64,000 nt of DNA from Arthrobacter pascens (lineage in GTDB: Bacteria > Actinomycetota > Actinomycetes > Actinomycetales > Micrococcaceae): assembly GCF_030816475.1 (NCBI RefSeq), contig NZ_JAUSXF010000001.1:2046001-2110000 (forward strand). Direction: 5' to 3'. The translations under genes and the position numbers were made by a program. The notes under the pieces were generated by a model. It was not told the origin of the DNA, made no database searches, and worked only from the letters and a program-made list of their open reading frames with translations. Positions 7,979 to 16,596 of this stretch are shown here, piece by piece (the stretch's first letter is position 1; every line of letters starts with the position of its first letter).

Positions 7979-10582
7979 GTGTCCAATGAGAATCTGCGCC
8001 GTGACGAGGCCGCCGAGCGTTCAGCCCTGATCACCACCCACACCTACGATGTCTCACTGGACGTCCGCCAGGCCGCAGATCCTGACGTCGAGGGGTACAC
8101 GAGCCGCAGCGTCATCAACTTTTCCGCAACCGAGGGCGGGTCCACCTTCCTGGACTTCATCGGCGGCGGGGTTCACAGCGTTTTCCTCAACGGAAAAGGG
8201 CTGCGGGTAGCCGATGTTGTGGACGGTGCGCGGATCCGGCTCGACAACCTGCAGGCGGAGAACCAGGTGACGGTCACTGGTACCGCCGTGTACAGCCGCT
8301 CCGGCGAGGGCATGCACCGTTTCGTGGATCCGGCCGATGGCCAGTGCTACCTCTACACGCAATATGAGCCTGCTGACGCGAGGCGGGTCTTCGCCAATTT
8401 CGAACAGCCCGACCTCAAGGCCGAGTTCACTTTCCACGTCACGGCACCTTCGGACTGGGAAGTTGCCTCCAACGGCATGGAAGCCGCACGTACCCGGCTG
8501 GCCAGCGATCCGGCTACCAGCCGCTGGGATTTCGCTCCCACCCTGCCCATGTCCACGTACATCACCACCATCCTGGCCGGGCCGTACTTCAAGGCGGAGG
8601 ACCGGTGGGAGGGGACGCTCGACGACGGCAGGCAGCTGGAGGTGCCGCTGGCACTTTACTGCCGCGCATCCATGGCCGGGTCCTTTGACACCGCCGAGCT
8701 GTTCACGTTGACCAAGAGCGGCCTGGACTTCTTCAACCGCCTGTTCGACTTTCCGTACCCCTGGGGAAAATACGATCAGGCCTTCGTCCCCGAATACAAC
8801 CTGGGTGCGATGGAGAACCCGGGGCTGGTGACATTCACCGAGAGCTACATCTTCACCTCCCGCGCAACGGATTCCCAGTACCAGGGCCGGGCCAACACCC
8901 TGATGCACGAGATGGCACACATGTGGTTCGGCGACCTGGTCACCATGCAGTGGTGGGACGATCTGTGGCTGAAGGAATCGCTGGCCGACTACCTGGGCAC
9001 CCTGGCCGTGGACCGCGCCACTGACTGGGACAGCGCGTGGGTGAATTTCGCCAACAAGCGGAAGGCATGGGCGTATGTGCAGGACCAGCTGCCCACCACC
9101 CACCCGATCGTGGCCGACATCCCGGACCTCGAGGCCGCCAAGCAGAACTTCGACGGCATCACCTACGCCAAGGGCGCATCGGTGCTCAAGCAGCTGGTGG
9201 CCTATGTGGGCTTTGACGCCTTCATCGCGGGCTCCCGGCAATACTTCCGCGACCACGCATACGGCAACACCACCCTGGCCGACCTGCTGAAGGCTCTGAG
9301 CAGCTCATCCGGGCGGGACCTTGGCGGGTGGGCGGCCCAGTGGCTGCAGACCTCCGGCATTTCCACCCTGTCGGTGGAAACAGAAGCACGCGACGGCCTC
9401 CTTGACGCTGTGTCGATCATCCAGGCCGCGGAGGACCCCGTCAGCGGCCGCCAGGAACCCCGCCCCCACCGGCTCCGCGTGGGGCTTTACAACTATGACG
9501 GCGGCGGCGCCCTGGTCCGGACCCGCAGCGTGGAAACTGACGTTGCGGGAGCCCGGACACAGCTGCCCCAACTCACCGGTGAGCCCCGGCCCGCCCTCCT
9601 GCTTGTCAACGACGACGACCTCAGCTACGCGAAGGTGCGCCTGGACCCGGTGTCCGAGGGCGCGGTGCTCAAATCGTTGGACAGGATCACGGATCCGATG
9701 GCCCGCGCGCTCTGCTGGACCGCGCTGTGGAACTCGGCACGGGACGGCGAGAGCCCCGCGTCCCGTTACGTTGACGCGGTCAGGGCATTCGGCCCGTCCG
9801 AAACGGGGATCGGCGTCCTGCTGAACATCCTCGACAACGCCTCGACCGCCGTCGAACGCTACACCCCCGCCTCTGGCCGGAACGGGGTACGGGCAGCCTT
9901 CCTGGCCTCCGCAGAAACCCAGGTGGGCCGCGCTGCCCCGGGCTCGGACCACCAGCTGGCGTGGGCGCGGACATTGGCGTCGGTCAGCCGCCGGGACGCG
10001 TCCCTCCTCCCCCTGCTCCGAAGCCTCCTGGAGGGCACCGCCGTCGCCGAGGGTCTGGCTGTTGACGCCGAGCTGCGCTGGAACATCTGGCACGCGCTCG
10101 CGGCCAACGGACAGGCCAGCTCCGGCGAGCTTGATGCGGAACTTGGCAGGGACACCACCGCCTCCGGCCGGGCCGGCCACGCAACAGCCCTGGCAGCCCG
10201 CCCGGATCCAGAGGTAAAAGCCGAAGCCTGGCGTGCAGCCGTCCAGTCTGAGGAGCTGTCCAACCAGCTCCTCAGCGCCACGATCGCCGGTTTCATGACT
10301 GCGCCAAGTGCACTGCTGGAACCCTACGTTGAACCCTATTTCGGCTGCCTCCGGGACGTCTGGGACAGGAGAAGCATCGAGATCGCCAGCCGGATCGTCC
10401 GCGGACTTTATCCCCTCGCCCAGGACCTGCCCGCCGGGACCATGCCGGAGCAGCATCCAGTGGTGTTACGCACGGATGCCTGGCTGGAAACCAATGCAGA
10501 TGCCCCGCCGGCGCTGCGCAGGATCGTTGTCGAGCAGCGCAGCCACCTCCGCCGCGCCCTGACGGCCCAGCTGCGCTCCTAA
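7979..10582 (+). CDS. pepN: Aminopeptidase N (M1 family zinc metallopeptidase)
   Basis: Cleaves N-terminal residues from peptides in the cytoplasm. The 867-residue length fits actinobacterial PepN. Substrate-anchoring motif GAMENPG lies at about residue 277; the gluzincin zinc site HEMAHMWFGDL is at about 312-322, with the third ligand in LKESLADYLG 18 residues on. The N-terminal beta domain (1-190) and long helical C-terminal ERAP1-like domain (from about 520) are both present. Start GTG is 20 bp behind the exporter gene's stop; TAGATA lies just upstream and no strong ribosome site is visible, so it may be leaderless or coupled. Convergent with the lipoate ligase gene, with a hairpin between them. 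High confidence. Confidence 0.96.
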   Translation: MSNENLRRDEAAERSALITTHTYDVSLDVRQAADPDVEGYTSRSVINFSATEGGSTFLDFIGGGVHSVFLNGKGLRVADVVDGARIRLDNLQAENQVTVTGTAVYSRSGEGMHRFVDPADGQCYLYTQYEPADARRVFANFEQPDLKAEFTFHVTAPSDWEVASNGMEAARTRLASDPATSRWDFAPTLPMSTYITTILAGPYFKAEDRWEGTLDDGRQLEVPLALYCRASMAGSFDTAELFTLTKSGLDFFNRLFDFPYPWGKYDQAFVPEYNLGAMENPGLVTFTESYIFTSRATDSQYQGRANTLMHEMAHMWFGDLVTMQWWDDLWLKESLADYLGTLAVDRATDWDSAWVNFANKRKAWAYVQDQLPTTHPIVADIPDLEAAKQNFDGITYAKGASVLKQLVAYVGFDAFIAGSRQYFRDHAYGNTTLADLLKALSSSSGRDLGGWAAQWLQTSGISTLSVETEARDGLLDAVSIIQAAEDPVSGRQEPRPHRLRVGLYNYDGGGALVRTRSVETDVAGARTQLPQLTGEPRPALLLVNDDDLSYAKVRLDPVSEGAVLKSLDRITDPMARALCWTALWNSARDGESPASRYVDAVRAFGPSETGIGVLLNILDNASTAVERYTPASGRNGVRAAFLASAETQVGRAAPGSDHQLAWARTLASVSRRDASLLPLLRSLLEGTAVAEGLAVDAELRWNIWHALAANGQASSGELDAELGRDTTASGRAGHATALAARPDPEVKAEAWRAAVQSEELSNQLLSATIAGFMTAPSALLEPYVEPYFGCLRDVWDRRSIEIASRIVRGLYPLAQDLPAGTMPEQHPVVLRTDAWLETNADAPPALRRIVVEQRSHLRRALTAQLRS

Positions 10583-10611
10583 ATGCACCTGCGCCTTTGT
10601 CGTACCCCGCT

Positions 10612-10638
10612 GCGCAGTGAAGCCGGGGCTCACTGCGC
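10612..10638. terminator. Hairpin between convergent pepN and lipoate ligase genes
   Basis: GCGCAGTGA and TCACTGCGC pair around a short GC-rich loop. There is no T-run on either side, so this is at best a weak bidirectional terminator. Confidence 0.4.
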
Positions 10639-10689
10639 CGGGGCAGTCCCTGCGCATCGAACCCGGAGGTCAACACGGCGTAGCGGGAC

Positions 10690-11808
10690 TTAGGGGACCC
10701 GGTTCAGCCACTCCTGGGTGCCGAATTTGGTTGCGACCCGCTCCCGCGCGGCGGCGAGTTCCGTCGCGGTCAGCTCCGAAGGCGTGGCCCCGTACCTTTC
10801 CGTGAAGACCTCCATCATCGCGGCGATGATCTCAGTCCGGGCCAGGCCGGTTTGCCTGCGCAGGGGGTCCACCCGTTTCTTGGCGCTGCGTGTGCCCTTG
10901 TCGGACAGCTTCTCCTTGCCGATCCGCAGCACTTCGACCATCTTGTCGGCGTCGATGTCATAGCTCATGGTGACGTGATGAAGCATGCCGCCGTTGGCGA
11001 GGCGCTTCTGGGCCGCACCGCCGATCTTGCCCTGGTCCGTGGCGATGTCGTTGAGCGGAACATAGAAGGCGGTAATGCCAAGCTTCTCCAGCGCGGCCAT
11101 CACCCAGGCGTCCAGGAAGGCGTAGGAGTCCGCGAAGCTGATGCCGTCCACCAGGGTCTGCGGAAAATACAGGGAGTAGGTGATGCAGTTGCCTGCCTCC
11201 ATGAACATCGCTCCCCCGCCGCTGATCCGGCGGACAACGGTGATGCCGTGCCGGGCCACGCCGTCGGGGTCTATTTCGTTGCGGACGGACTGGAAGCTTC
11301 CGATCACGACAGAGGGTTCCTCCCAGTCCCAGAACCGTAGCGTGGGGTTGCGGCGGCCGGCTCCGATTTCCTCCGTCAAAACCTCGTCCAGGGCCACGTT
11401 GACGGCCGTCGGCAGCACCGTGGGGGCAACGATGTTCCAATGGTGGTCGCCCCAGGAGGTGGCCCTTGCCAGGGCCCGGCGGACGGTGACGGCTACGGCG
11501 TCGGCGGAAAAGCCGAACAGGGCTGCTGCGGGCGGCAATGAGGCCGTCACGACGGCGGAAAGTTCTGCCGCCGTCGTCGTTTCCGGAAGGCCGGTGAGGG
11601 CGCGGTTGATGTCCAGCAGCGCTTCGTCGGGTTCCAGGAAGAAATCACCGCTGAGGGAGACGTTAGCGAGGATGCCTTCGACGACGTCCAGGTCAACCAC
11701 CACCAACTTGCCGCCCGGCACCTTGTACTCGCCATGGTGGCTTGCCGGGAAAGTGTGCGGCAAACTGTGGTCGCCGGGGACGGGGCCGGACTCATGCTGG
11801 GTCATGCC
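10690..11808 (-). CDS. lplA: Lipoate-protein ligase A family, domain-permuted
   Basis: Attaches lipoate (or a related acyl group) to lysines of 2-oxoacid dehydrogenase E2 or GcvH proteins. The 372-residue protein has the accessory Lip_prot_lig_C-type domain first: about residues 20-115 read HGEYKVPGGKLVVVDLDV, then SGDFFLEP and ALTGLP. The catalytic BPL_LplA_LipB domain follows: VVRRISGGGAMFMEAGNCIT carries the RRxxGGGxV motif, and GKIGGAAQKRLANGGMLHH supplies the adenylate-binding lysine. In E. coli LplA the order is the reverse. The start chosen has AGGATGG eight bases upstream; longer in-frame starts (11817, 11838) are possible. Single-gene unit, convergent with pepN. Confidence 0.88.
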   Translation of the reverse strand, partial: GMTQHESGPVPGDHSLPHTFPASHHGEYKVPGGKLVVVDLDVVEGILANVSLSGDFFLEPDEALLDINRALTGLPETTTAAELSAVVTASLPPAAALFGFSADAVAVTVRRALARATSWGDHHWNIVAPTVLPTAVNVALDEVLTEEIGAGRRNPTLRFWDWEEPSVVIGSFQSVRNEIDPDGVARHGITVVRRISGGGAMFMEAGNCITYSLYFPQTLVDGISFADSYAFLDAWVMAALEKLGITAFYVPLNDIATDQGKIGGAAQKRLANGGMLHHVTMSYDIDADKMVEVLRIGKEKLSDKGTRSAKKRVDPLRRQTGLARTEIIAAMMEVFTERYGATPSELTATELAAARERVATKFGTQEWLNRVP

Positions 11809-11877
11809 TTCCATCCTGCCGCAAAACACGTGCCGCAAAACAGCTTCGGCGCACGGTGACGCATATCCAGCAAACGC

Positions 11878-11910
11878 AAAAAGCCCGCACCGTTGCCGGT
11901 GCGGGCTTTT
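11878..11910 (-). terminator. Rho-independent terminator of rpmE2
   Basis: On the minus strand AAAAGCCCGCACC and GGTGCGGGCTTTT form a 13-bp stem with a six-base loop, ending in a T-run. It lies 26 bp after the rpmE2 stop codon. The A-rich left flank may also stop plus-strand transcripts. Confidence 0.88.
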
Positions 11911-11935
11911 CCAAAGAACCTTGGGGGGAAGTGGG

Positions 11936-12193
11936 TTACTTCTTGCCGCCGAAGCCCTTGAAGCGAGCGTTGAAGCGCTCGACGCGGCCTGCGGAGTCCA
12001 TGATGCGCTGCTTGCCCGTGTAGAACGGGTGGGACTCGGAGGAGATTTCGACGTCGATGACCGGGTAGGTGTTTCCGTCTTCCCACTCGATGGTCTTCTT
12101 GGAAGACACGGTGGACTTGGTCAGGAATTTGACGCCGGAAGCCAGGTCGTTGAAAACAACAGCTTCGTACTTCGGGTGGATATCAGACTTCAT
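11936..12193 (-). CDS. rpmE2: 50S ribosomal protein L31 type B (zinc-independent form)
   Basis: An 85-residue ribosomal protein opening [20 protein letters not shown] and ending in KGFGGKK. It is the type B (C-minus) form: the CxxC zinc-binding cysteines of type A L31 are absent (there is no cysteine at all), and it carries the insert [20 protein letters not shown] typical of type B. In several bacteria this paralogue replaces the zinc-containing protein when zinc is scarce under Zur control. The ATG has AAAGG eight bases ahead. About 90 bp upstream lies a perfect palindrome that could be the operator, and the leader between them can fold into two small hairpins. Followed by a strong terminator, so monocistronic. 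Confidence 0.95.
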   Translation of the reverse strand: MKSDIHPKYEAVVFNDLASGVKFLTKSTVSSKKTIEWEDGNTYPVIDVEISSESHPFYTGKQRIMDSAGRVERFNARFKGFGGKK

Positions 12194-12282
12194 AATGGGA
12201 CCTTTGTTCGCACAGCTGGATTTTGCCAGCTGCCAGGTATGAATGGGACGGCAGTTTCCTGCATCAGAAGACGCAGGGCGGC

Positions 12283-12301
12283 CAGCTATCAATGATAGCT
12301 G
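12283..12301. promoter_or_regulatory. 19-bp perfect palindrome upstream of rpmE2 (possible Zur operator)
   Basis: CAGCTATCAATGATAGCTG is a perfect 9-1-9 palindrome. On the minus strand it contains TATCAT, which with TTCGTC 18 bp upstream would make a promoter for rpmE2, so a bound repressor would block it. The core ATCATT/AATGAT is shared with actinobacterial Zur boxes as I recall them, but the flanks differ. Regulator identity is inferred from the target gene. Confidence 0.5.
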
Positions 12302-12334
12302 ATGCGGCGGGCGCTGACGAACTCCACGGTCCGC

Positions 12335-13144
12335 CTAGGGACGGGTCCTGAGCTCCCAGAATGCCACAGCGGATGCGGCAGCCACGTTGAGCGAGTCGAC
12401 GCCGGCCCGCATGGGGATCCTGACGGCAAGGTCGACGGCGTCGAGTGTCCCTGCGCTCATGCCGGCACCTTCGGTGCCGAGCACCAGGGCAAGGCGGTCC
12501 GGATTGCGTGCTGCCAGCTCATCGACGTCCACGGCGTCCGGTGTCAGTTCCAATGCGGCGACGGTGAAGCCCTCGTCCCGGAGCAGCGCAAGGTCCTCCG
12601 GCCAGCTTTCCAGCCTCGCCCACGGCACCTGGAAGACAGTACCCATGCTGACCCTGACGCTGCGCCGGTACAGCGGATCGCCGCATCGCGGCGAAATCAG
12701 CACGGCGTCGATCGCCAGCGCCGCTGCCGAGCGGAAGATGGCTCCCACGTTGGTGTGGTCCACGATGTCCTCCAGGACGGCCACCCGGCGGGCTCCGCGG
12801 AGCAGTTCCTTGAGCGGCACGGGAGCGGGCCGCTGCATGGCTGCCATCGCGCCGCGGTGCAGGTGGAACCCGGTGATCTCCTCGAGCAGTGCGGCGCTGC
12901 CGATGAAGGCGGGCACCTGCGGGTAGGCGTTGAGGACGTCCTGCAGGTCATCAAGCCACTTCTCCGCGAGGAAAAACGAACGGGGGCTGTGGCCGGCGGC
13001 CAGGGCGCGGCGGAGTACGCGCGAAGACTCGGCGATGTACATGCCCTCGGCGGGTTCACGGAGTTTCCGCAGGTGCACATCGGTCAGCTGCGTGTAGTCC
13101 GAGACGCGCGGGTCCGCAGCAGATTCAAGGTAGTGGATTGTCAC
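12335..13144 (-). CDS. TrmH/SpoU-family RNA 2'-O-methyltransferase
   Basis: A 269-residue SPOUT methyltransferase that would place a 2'-O-methyl group on an RNA ribose using S-adenosylmethionine. The N-terminal ~100 residues are the substrate-binding SpoU-sub-bind-like domain; the trefoil-knot SPOUT domain follows with motif 1 DHTNVGAIFRSAAAL (about 125-140), motif 2 LVLGTEGAGMS (about 218-228) and motif 3 IPMRAGVDSLNVAAASAV (about 242-260). The GTG start is eight bases behind the stop of the TSUP permease gene, so the two are probably cotranscribed with the ABC gene further upstream. Target RNA (tRNA or 23S rRNA) cannot be told from sequence alone. Confidence 0.92.
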   Translation of the reverse strand: MTIHYLESAADPRVSDYTQLTDVHLRKLREPAEGMYIAESSRVLRRALAAGHSPRSFFLAEKWLDDLQDVLNAYPQVPAFIGSAALLEEITGFHLHRGAMAAMQRPAPVPLKELLRGARRVAVLEDIVDHTNVGAIFRSAAALAIDAVLISPRCGDPLYRRSVRVSMGTVFQVPWARLESWPEDLALLRDEGFTVAALELTPDAVDVDELAARNPDRLALVLGTEGAGMSAGTLDAVDLAVRIPMRAGVDSLNVAAASAVAFWELRTRP

Positions 13145-13151
13145 CGGCTGA

Positions 13152-13937
13152 TTATTTCAGCAGATTGGCGATCATGACGGCCAGGGCCACGAGCCCGAGG
13201 ACGAAGATGACCGCCCGCAGTATTACCGGGGAGAGCCGCCGGCCGATCCTGGAGCCGAAGAGCCCGCCGACCGTGGAGCTCACGGCGATCAGGAGTACTA
13301 CCAGCCAGTTGATCCGGTCAAAGGCGAACAGCAGATAGGAGATGGCGGCGACCAGGTTCACGCCCAGCACCAGGATGTTCTTCATCGCGTTCGCGTTCTG
13401 GATGGTTCCCGTGAGGAATACGCCCAGGATTCCCACCAGCAGGATTCCCTGCGCCGCCACGAAGTAGCCGCCGTAGACACCGGCCAGGTAGACGAGGACC
13501 ACCAGGAGCACTCCGTGGCGCTTGTCCCGGATGGCATGCTCGGGATTCTCTTCGCGGTTGCGCACCCAGGTTTGGAGCCGCGGCTGGAACACCACCATCA
13601 GCAGGGCCAGGACCAGCAGCACCGGCGCCACGTAGTGGAAGACTGTCTCGGGCAGGTGGAGGAGGAGCCATGCGCCCGAGATGCCGCCCAGCAGCGAGGC
13701 CGGGAGCAGCCTGAGCAGCTGCAGGCCCCTCCCCTTGAGCTCCCTCCGGTACCCCCAGGCGCCGGCCGCGGTGCCGGCCACGAGTCCCATGGCGTTACTC
13801 ATGGAGGCCACTACCGGTGCGACACCCAGCGCGATCAGGACCGGGAAGGTCACCAGCGTGCCGGAGCCGACGACGGCATTGATGGTTCCAGCCCATAGGC
13901 CGGCAAAGAAGACAATAACGCTGCCGAGGAGATCCAC
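13152..13937 (-). CDS. TSUP (TauE/SafE) family permease
   Basis: A 261-residue membrane protein with roughly eight hydrophobic segments, typical of the TauE/SafE sulfite- or sulfonate-exporter family. The duplicated family motif is visible as FAGLWAGTINAVVGSGTLVTFP in the first repeat (about 11-32) and LVYLAGVYGGYFVAAQGILL in the second (about 148-167). Substrate is probably a small sulfur-containing organic anion, but members vary. It begins with GTG, 18 bp behind the ABC ATPase stop, with no strong ribosome site, so translation is likely coupled to the operon ABC-TSUP-SpoU. Nothing in the neighbours fixes its substrate. Confidence 0.88.
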   Translation of the reverse strand: MDLLGSVIVFFAGLWAGTINAVVGSGTLVTFPVLIALGVAPVVASMSNAMGLVAGTAAGAWGYRRELKGRGLQLLRLLPASLLGGISGAWLLLHLPETVFHYVAPVLLVLALLMVVFQPRLQTWVRNREENPEHAIRDKRHGVLLVVLVYLAGVYGGYFVAAQGILLVGILGVFLTGTIQNANAMKNILVLGVNLVAAISYLLFAFDRINWLVVLLIAVSSTVGGLFGSRIGRRLSPVILRAVIFVLGLVALAVMIANLLK

Positions 13938-13955
13938 CGTCCGGGGTGCTGCGGC

Positions 13956-14741
13956 TTAGCGGCGTGCGGTGGCGGTGTACCGGCCCGCGTTGACCGTCAC
14001 ATCCAGGTCGAGTCCGAAGGTCTGGCTCAGGTTTTCGGCTGTCAGCACCCCGGTGATGGGGCCTGCAGCGACGACGTTGGCGTCGCGGAGCAGCATGGCG
14101 TGGGTGAAGCCCGGCGGCACTTCCTCGAGGTGGTGGGTGACCAGGACGATCGCGGGCGCCGATTCATCCCGGGCCAGTTCACTCAACCGGTGCACGAGGT
14201 CCTCGCGGCCGCCCAGGTCAAGGCCGGCGGCAGGCTCGTCCAGCAGGAGGAGCTCAGGATCGGTCATGAGGGCGCGGGCGATCTGTACGCGCTTCCGCTC
14301 GCCTTCTGACAAGGAGGCAAAGGGGCGGTTGAGCAGCGGCCCCATGCCCCACTCGTTCAACAGCGAGAACGCCCGCCGCTCGTCGTCCTTTTCATACCCT
14401 TCCCGCCAGCGGCCGGTCACCCCGTAGGCAGCGGTGACAACGACGTTCAGGACCTTCTCATGCTCAGGGATCTGGGTGGCAAGGGCTGCGGAGGAGAGGC
14501 CGATGCGGGGACGGAGCTCAAACACGTCCACCGCGCCCAGGATTTCCTCCAGGATGCCGGCCATCCCGCTGGTGGGGTGCAGCCGGGCCGCGGCAATCTG
14601 CAGGAGAGTGGTCTTACCGGCACCGTTCGGGCCCAGGATGACCCAGCGTTCGCCCTCCTTGACCTGCCAGTCCACCTTGTTCAGGAGCGTTTTGGCTCCC
14701 CGGACAACACTGACGGCGGCCAGTTCAAGAACATCACTCAT
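13956..14741 (-). CDS. ABC transporter ATP-binding protein (stand-alone, YlmA-like)
   Basis: A 261-residue single ATPase domain. Walker A is GPNGAGKTTLL (about 38-48), the signature is SLSEGERKRVQIARAL (about 140-155), Walker B is LLLLDEPAAGLD, and the switch histidine is in LVTHHLEE. No membrane partner lies next to it (the following TSUP permease is a different transporter class), so it may be an orphan ATPase. The ATG start is supported by TAGTGT eight bases upstream on the minus strand, consistent with a near-leaderless transcript; in-frame codons further upstream have no better signal. First gene of the ABC-TSUP-SpoU unit and divergent from serB. Confidence 0.88.
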   Translation of the reverse strand: MSDVLELAAVSVVRGAKTLLNKVDWQVKEGERWVILGPNGAGKTTLLQIAAARLHPTSGMAGILEEILGAVDVFELRPRIGLSSAALATQIPEHEKVLNVVVTAAYGVTGRWREGYEKDDERRAFSLLNEWGMGPLLNRPFASLSEGERKRVQIARALMTDPELLLLDEPAAGLDLGGREDLVHRLSELARDESAPAIVLVTHHLEEVPPGFTHAMLLRDANVVAAGPITGVLTAENLSQTFGLDLDVTVNAGRYTATARR

Positions 14742-14859
14742 AGGAGTAGACACTAGGACAAAACGGCGGAGGACTGATAACTGATACCAGGTGCCCCGCG
14801 TTGAACCGTTGAGCACCTGCACTCGGCGCAGCGAATTCGGGCAGTGCTCCCGCGCTGAC

Positions 14860-14865
14860 TAAGAT
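14860..14865 (+). promoter_or_regulatory. Candidate -10 element of leaderless serB
   Basis: TAAGAT sits seven bases before the serB ATG. TTCGGG 18 bp upstream could serve as a poor -35 box. No ribosome site fits in the remaining leader. Confidence 0.55.
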
Positions 14866-14872
14866 TGCAGGC

Positions 14873-15766
14873 ATGACTTCGAACGTGACTGCGGTCAGCT
14901 ATGGCCTGAAACTGACCTCCGCGGAGCTGGAGCCACTGCGTTCCCTCCTCACTGAATCCGGCGCGACCCTCCAGTCGGAATCCCAGGCCGGCGACAGCCG
15001 CTATGAGGTCCACACTGCTGACCTGGCACTGGCCGATGCCACCTCAGCCGGGATCGATGCCCTCCGTCGGGCGGTGGCAGAGGCCGCGCGTGACGGATTT
15101 GACACCGCCATTGTCCCGGGCGGGCTGCGCTCGGCAGCCCGCAAGTTCCTGATCATGGATGTTGACTCGACGCTGATCCAGCAGGAAGTGATCGAACTGC
15201 TGGCCGCCTACGCCGGGAAACGGGAGGAAGTGGCTGCTGTGACTGAAGCCGCCATGCGTGGCGAACTCGACTTTGCCCAGAGCCTCCACGCCCGCGTGGC
15301 CGTGCTCGCCGGACTGCCGGCCGCCGTCGTCGACGCCGTGCGGGCTGAAGTGAAGCTGAGCGAGGGGGCCGCGGAACTGGTGGCAGCGTTCCGGGCGGCC
15401 GGCCATGTGGTGGCCGTGGTGTCGGGCGGCTTCAACCAGATCCTCCGTCCCATCGCCGAGGAGCTTGACCTGGACTACTGGATCGCCAACGAACTCGAGA
15501 TTGTGGACGGTGCGCTCACCGGCAAGGTGCTTGGTGCGGTCATCGACCGTGCGGCGAAGGAGAAGTACCTGCGGGAATGGTCCGCCGCCGAAGGAATCGC
15601 GATGGAACACACCATCGCCGTAGGTGACGGAGCCAACGACCTGGACATGCTGGGCGCCGCCGGGATCGGCGTCGCGTTCAACGCAAAGCCTGCCGTCCGG
15701 GCCGTTGCCGATTCCGCGCTCAACATGCCTTACCTCGACGCCGTGCGTCACATCGCCGGCGTCTGA
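14873..15766 (+). CDS. serB: Phosphoserine phosphatase
   Basis: Hydrolyses phosphoserine to serine, the last step of serine synthesis. The 297-residue protein has an N-terminal ACT-like region (1-90) followed by a HAD phosphatase domain: the nucleophile motif MDVDSTLIQQEVIELLA (about 99-115), motif II VVSGGFNQI, and motif IV AVGDGANDLDMLGAAGIGVA near the C-terminus, with the conserved lysine in RAAKEKYL. Length and layout match actinobacterial SerB. The ATG is preceded by TAAGAT at leaderless spacing. Monocistronic, convergent with an SDR gene beyond a long hairpin. Confidence 0.96.
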   Translation: MTSNVTAVSYGLKLTSAELEPLRSLLTESGATLQSESQAGDSRYEVHTADLALADATSAGIDALRRAVAEAARDGFDTAIVPGGLRSAARKFLIMDVDSTLIQQEVIELLAAYAGKREEVAAVTEAAMRGELDFAQSLHARVAVLAGLPAAVVDAVRAEVKLSEGAAELVAAFRAAGHVVAVVSGGFNQILRPIAEELDLDYWIANELEIVDGALTGKVLGAVIDRAAKEKYLREWSAAEGIAMEHTIAVGDGANDLDMLGAAGIGVAFNAKPAVRAVADSALNMPYLDAVRHIAGV

Positions 15767-15790
15767 CGTCTCGACGGCCGCGCGCTGACA

Positions 15791-15827
15791 CTTCGCGGCG
15801 ATGCCCGGAAGGGACATCGCCGCGAAG
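15791..15827. terminator. Long hairpin between convergent serB and SDR genes
   Basis: CTTCGCGGCGATG and CATCGCCGCGAAG make a perfect 13-bp stem with an 11-base loop. No T-run follows in either direction. It lies 24 bp after serB and 16 bp after the SDR stop, so it probably ends both transcripts as an I-shaped actinobacterial terminator. Confidence 0.6.
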
Positions 15828-15843
15828 CCTGTTCGGATCGGTC

Positions 15844-16596
15844 TTAGGTGGCGCTCTTGCCGAAGTAGTCGGCGCCGCCGGCGTACTCGGTGTGGCCCGA
15901 TTCGACGTCGGCGGTCACCATGCCGGCCACCACCTCGGCAAACTCTTCAACGGAGTAGAGCTTGCCCGCTTCGGCCCGGCGGGCCTCAATGGCGCCCGGG
16001 CTGGAACGGTCAAGAAGGGTCGCCGTCACTGTGCCTTCAATCATGTCGCCTGACACAACCACCAGGGAGATTCCCTTGTCCGCGAGGGCCGGCAAAAGTT
16101 CGCGCAGTGCGTCCTCGCCGGCACGTTTGCTGCGGGCGACCGGCTCATACTCCGGCATGGTGGGAACCGAGTTGATGAAATGGGCCTGGTGGCTGGTGAC
16201 GAAGACCACGCGGGAGCCCTCCCGCATCAGGGGAACGGCGGCGTTGAGCATGTTGACCTGCGCGTCGCGGTTGAGCTTGAGCGCGTAGTCGTCCTCCACG
16301 CCCGATTCCATGCCGCCGGAGGCGTTGAGCACCAGGACGTCCAGCGAACCGAAATTCTCCATGGCGGCGCTGGCAAGGGCCTGCACGCCTTCCTGGGTGG
16401 TGAGATCGGCACCTACGGCCGTGGCGCGGCCGCCGGCGGCTTCAATGGCGGCAACCACCTTGTTGGCGCGAGGCGCCTTCTGGCGGTAGTTCACGACGAC
16501 GGCGGCACCTTCGGCTGCGAGGTTCTTCGCCACTTCGGCGCCGATACCGCGCGATGATCCGGTCACGATGGCGGTCTTGTTGTCCAGCAGTCCCAT
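15844..16596 (-). CDS. SDR-family oxidoreductase (non-canonical active-site spacing)
   Basis: A 250-residue short-chain dehydrogenase/reductase. Cofactor loop VTGSSRGIGAEVA (about 12-24), the VVNYRQ arginine region that suggests NADP preference, LVLNASGGME as the NNAG equivalent, and VVFVTSHQAHF with the catalytic serine region. Tyrosine and lysine are not in YxxxK spacing: the segment reads PEYEPVARSKRAGEDAL, so Tyr precedes the Lys by seven residues. Substrate unknown. The ATG start follows AAGGGAG and fits the normal SDR N-terminus. Upstream 134 bp to fabG contains no gene. Probably its own transcript ending at the hairpin next to serB. Confidence 0.88.
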   Translation of the reverse strand: MGLLDNKTAIVTGSSRGIGAEVAKNLAAEGAAVVVNYRQKAPRANKVVAAIEAAGGRATAVGADLTTQEGVQALASAAMENFGSLDVLVLNASGGMESGVEDDYALKLNRDAQVNMLNAAVPLMREGSRVVFVTSHQAHFINSVPTMPEYEPVARSKRAGEDALRELLPALADKGISLVVVSGDMIEGTVTATLLDRSSPGAIEARRAEAGKLYSVEEFAEVVAGMVTADVESGHTEYAGGADYFGKSAT

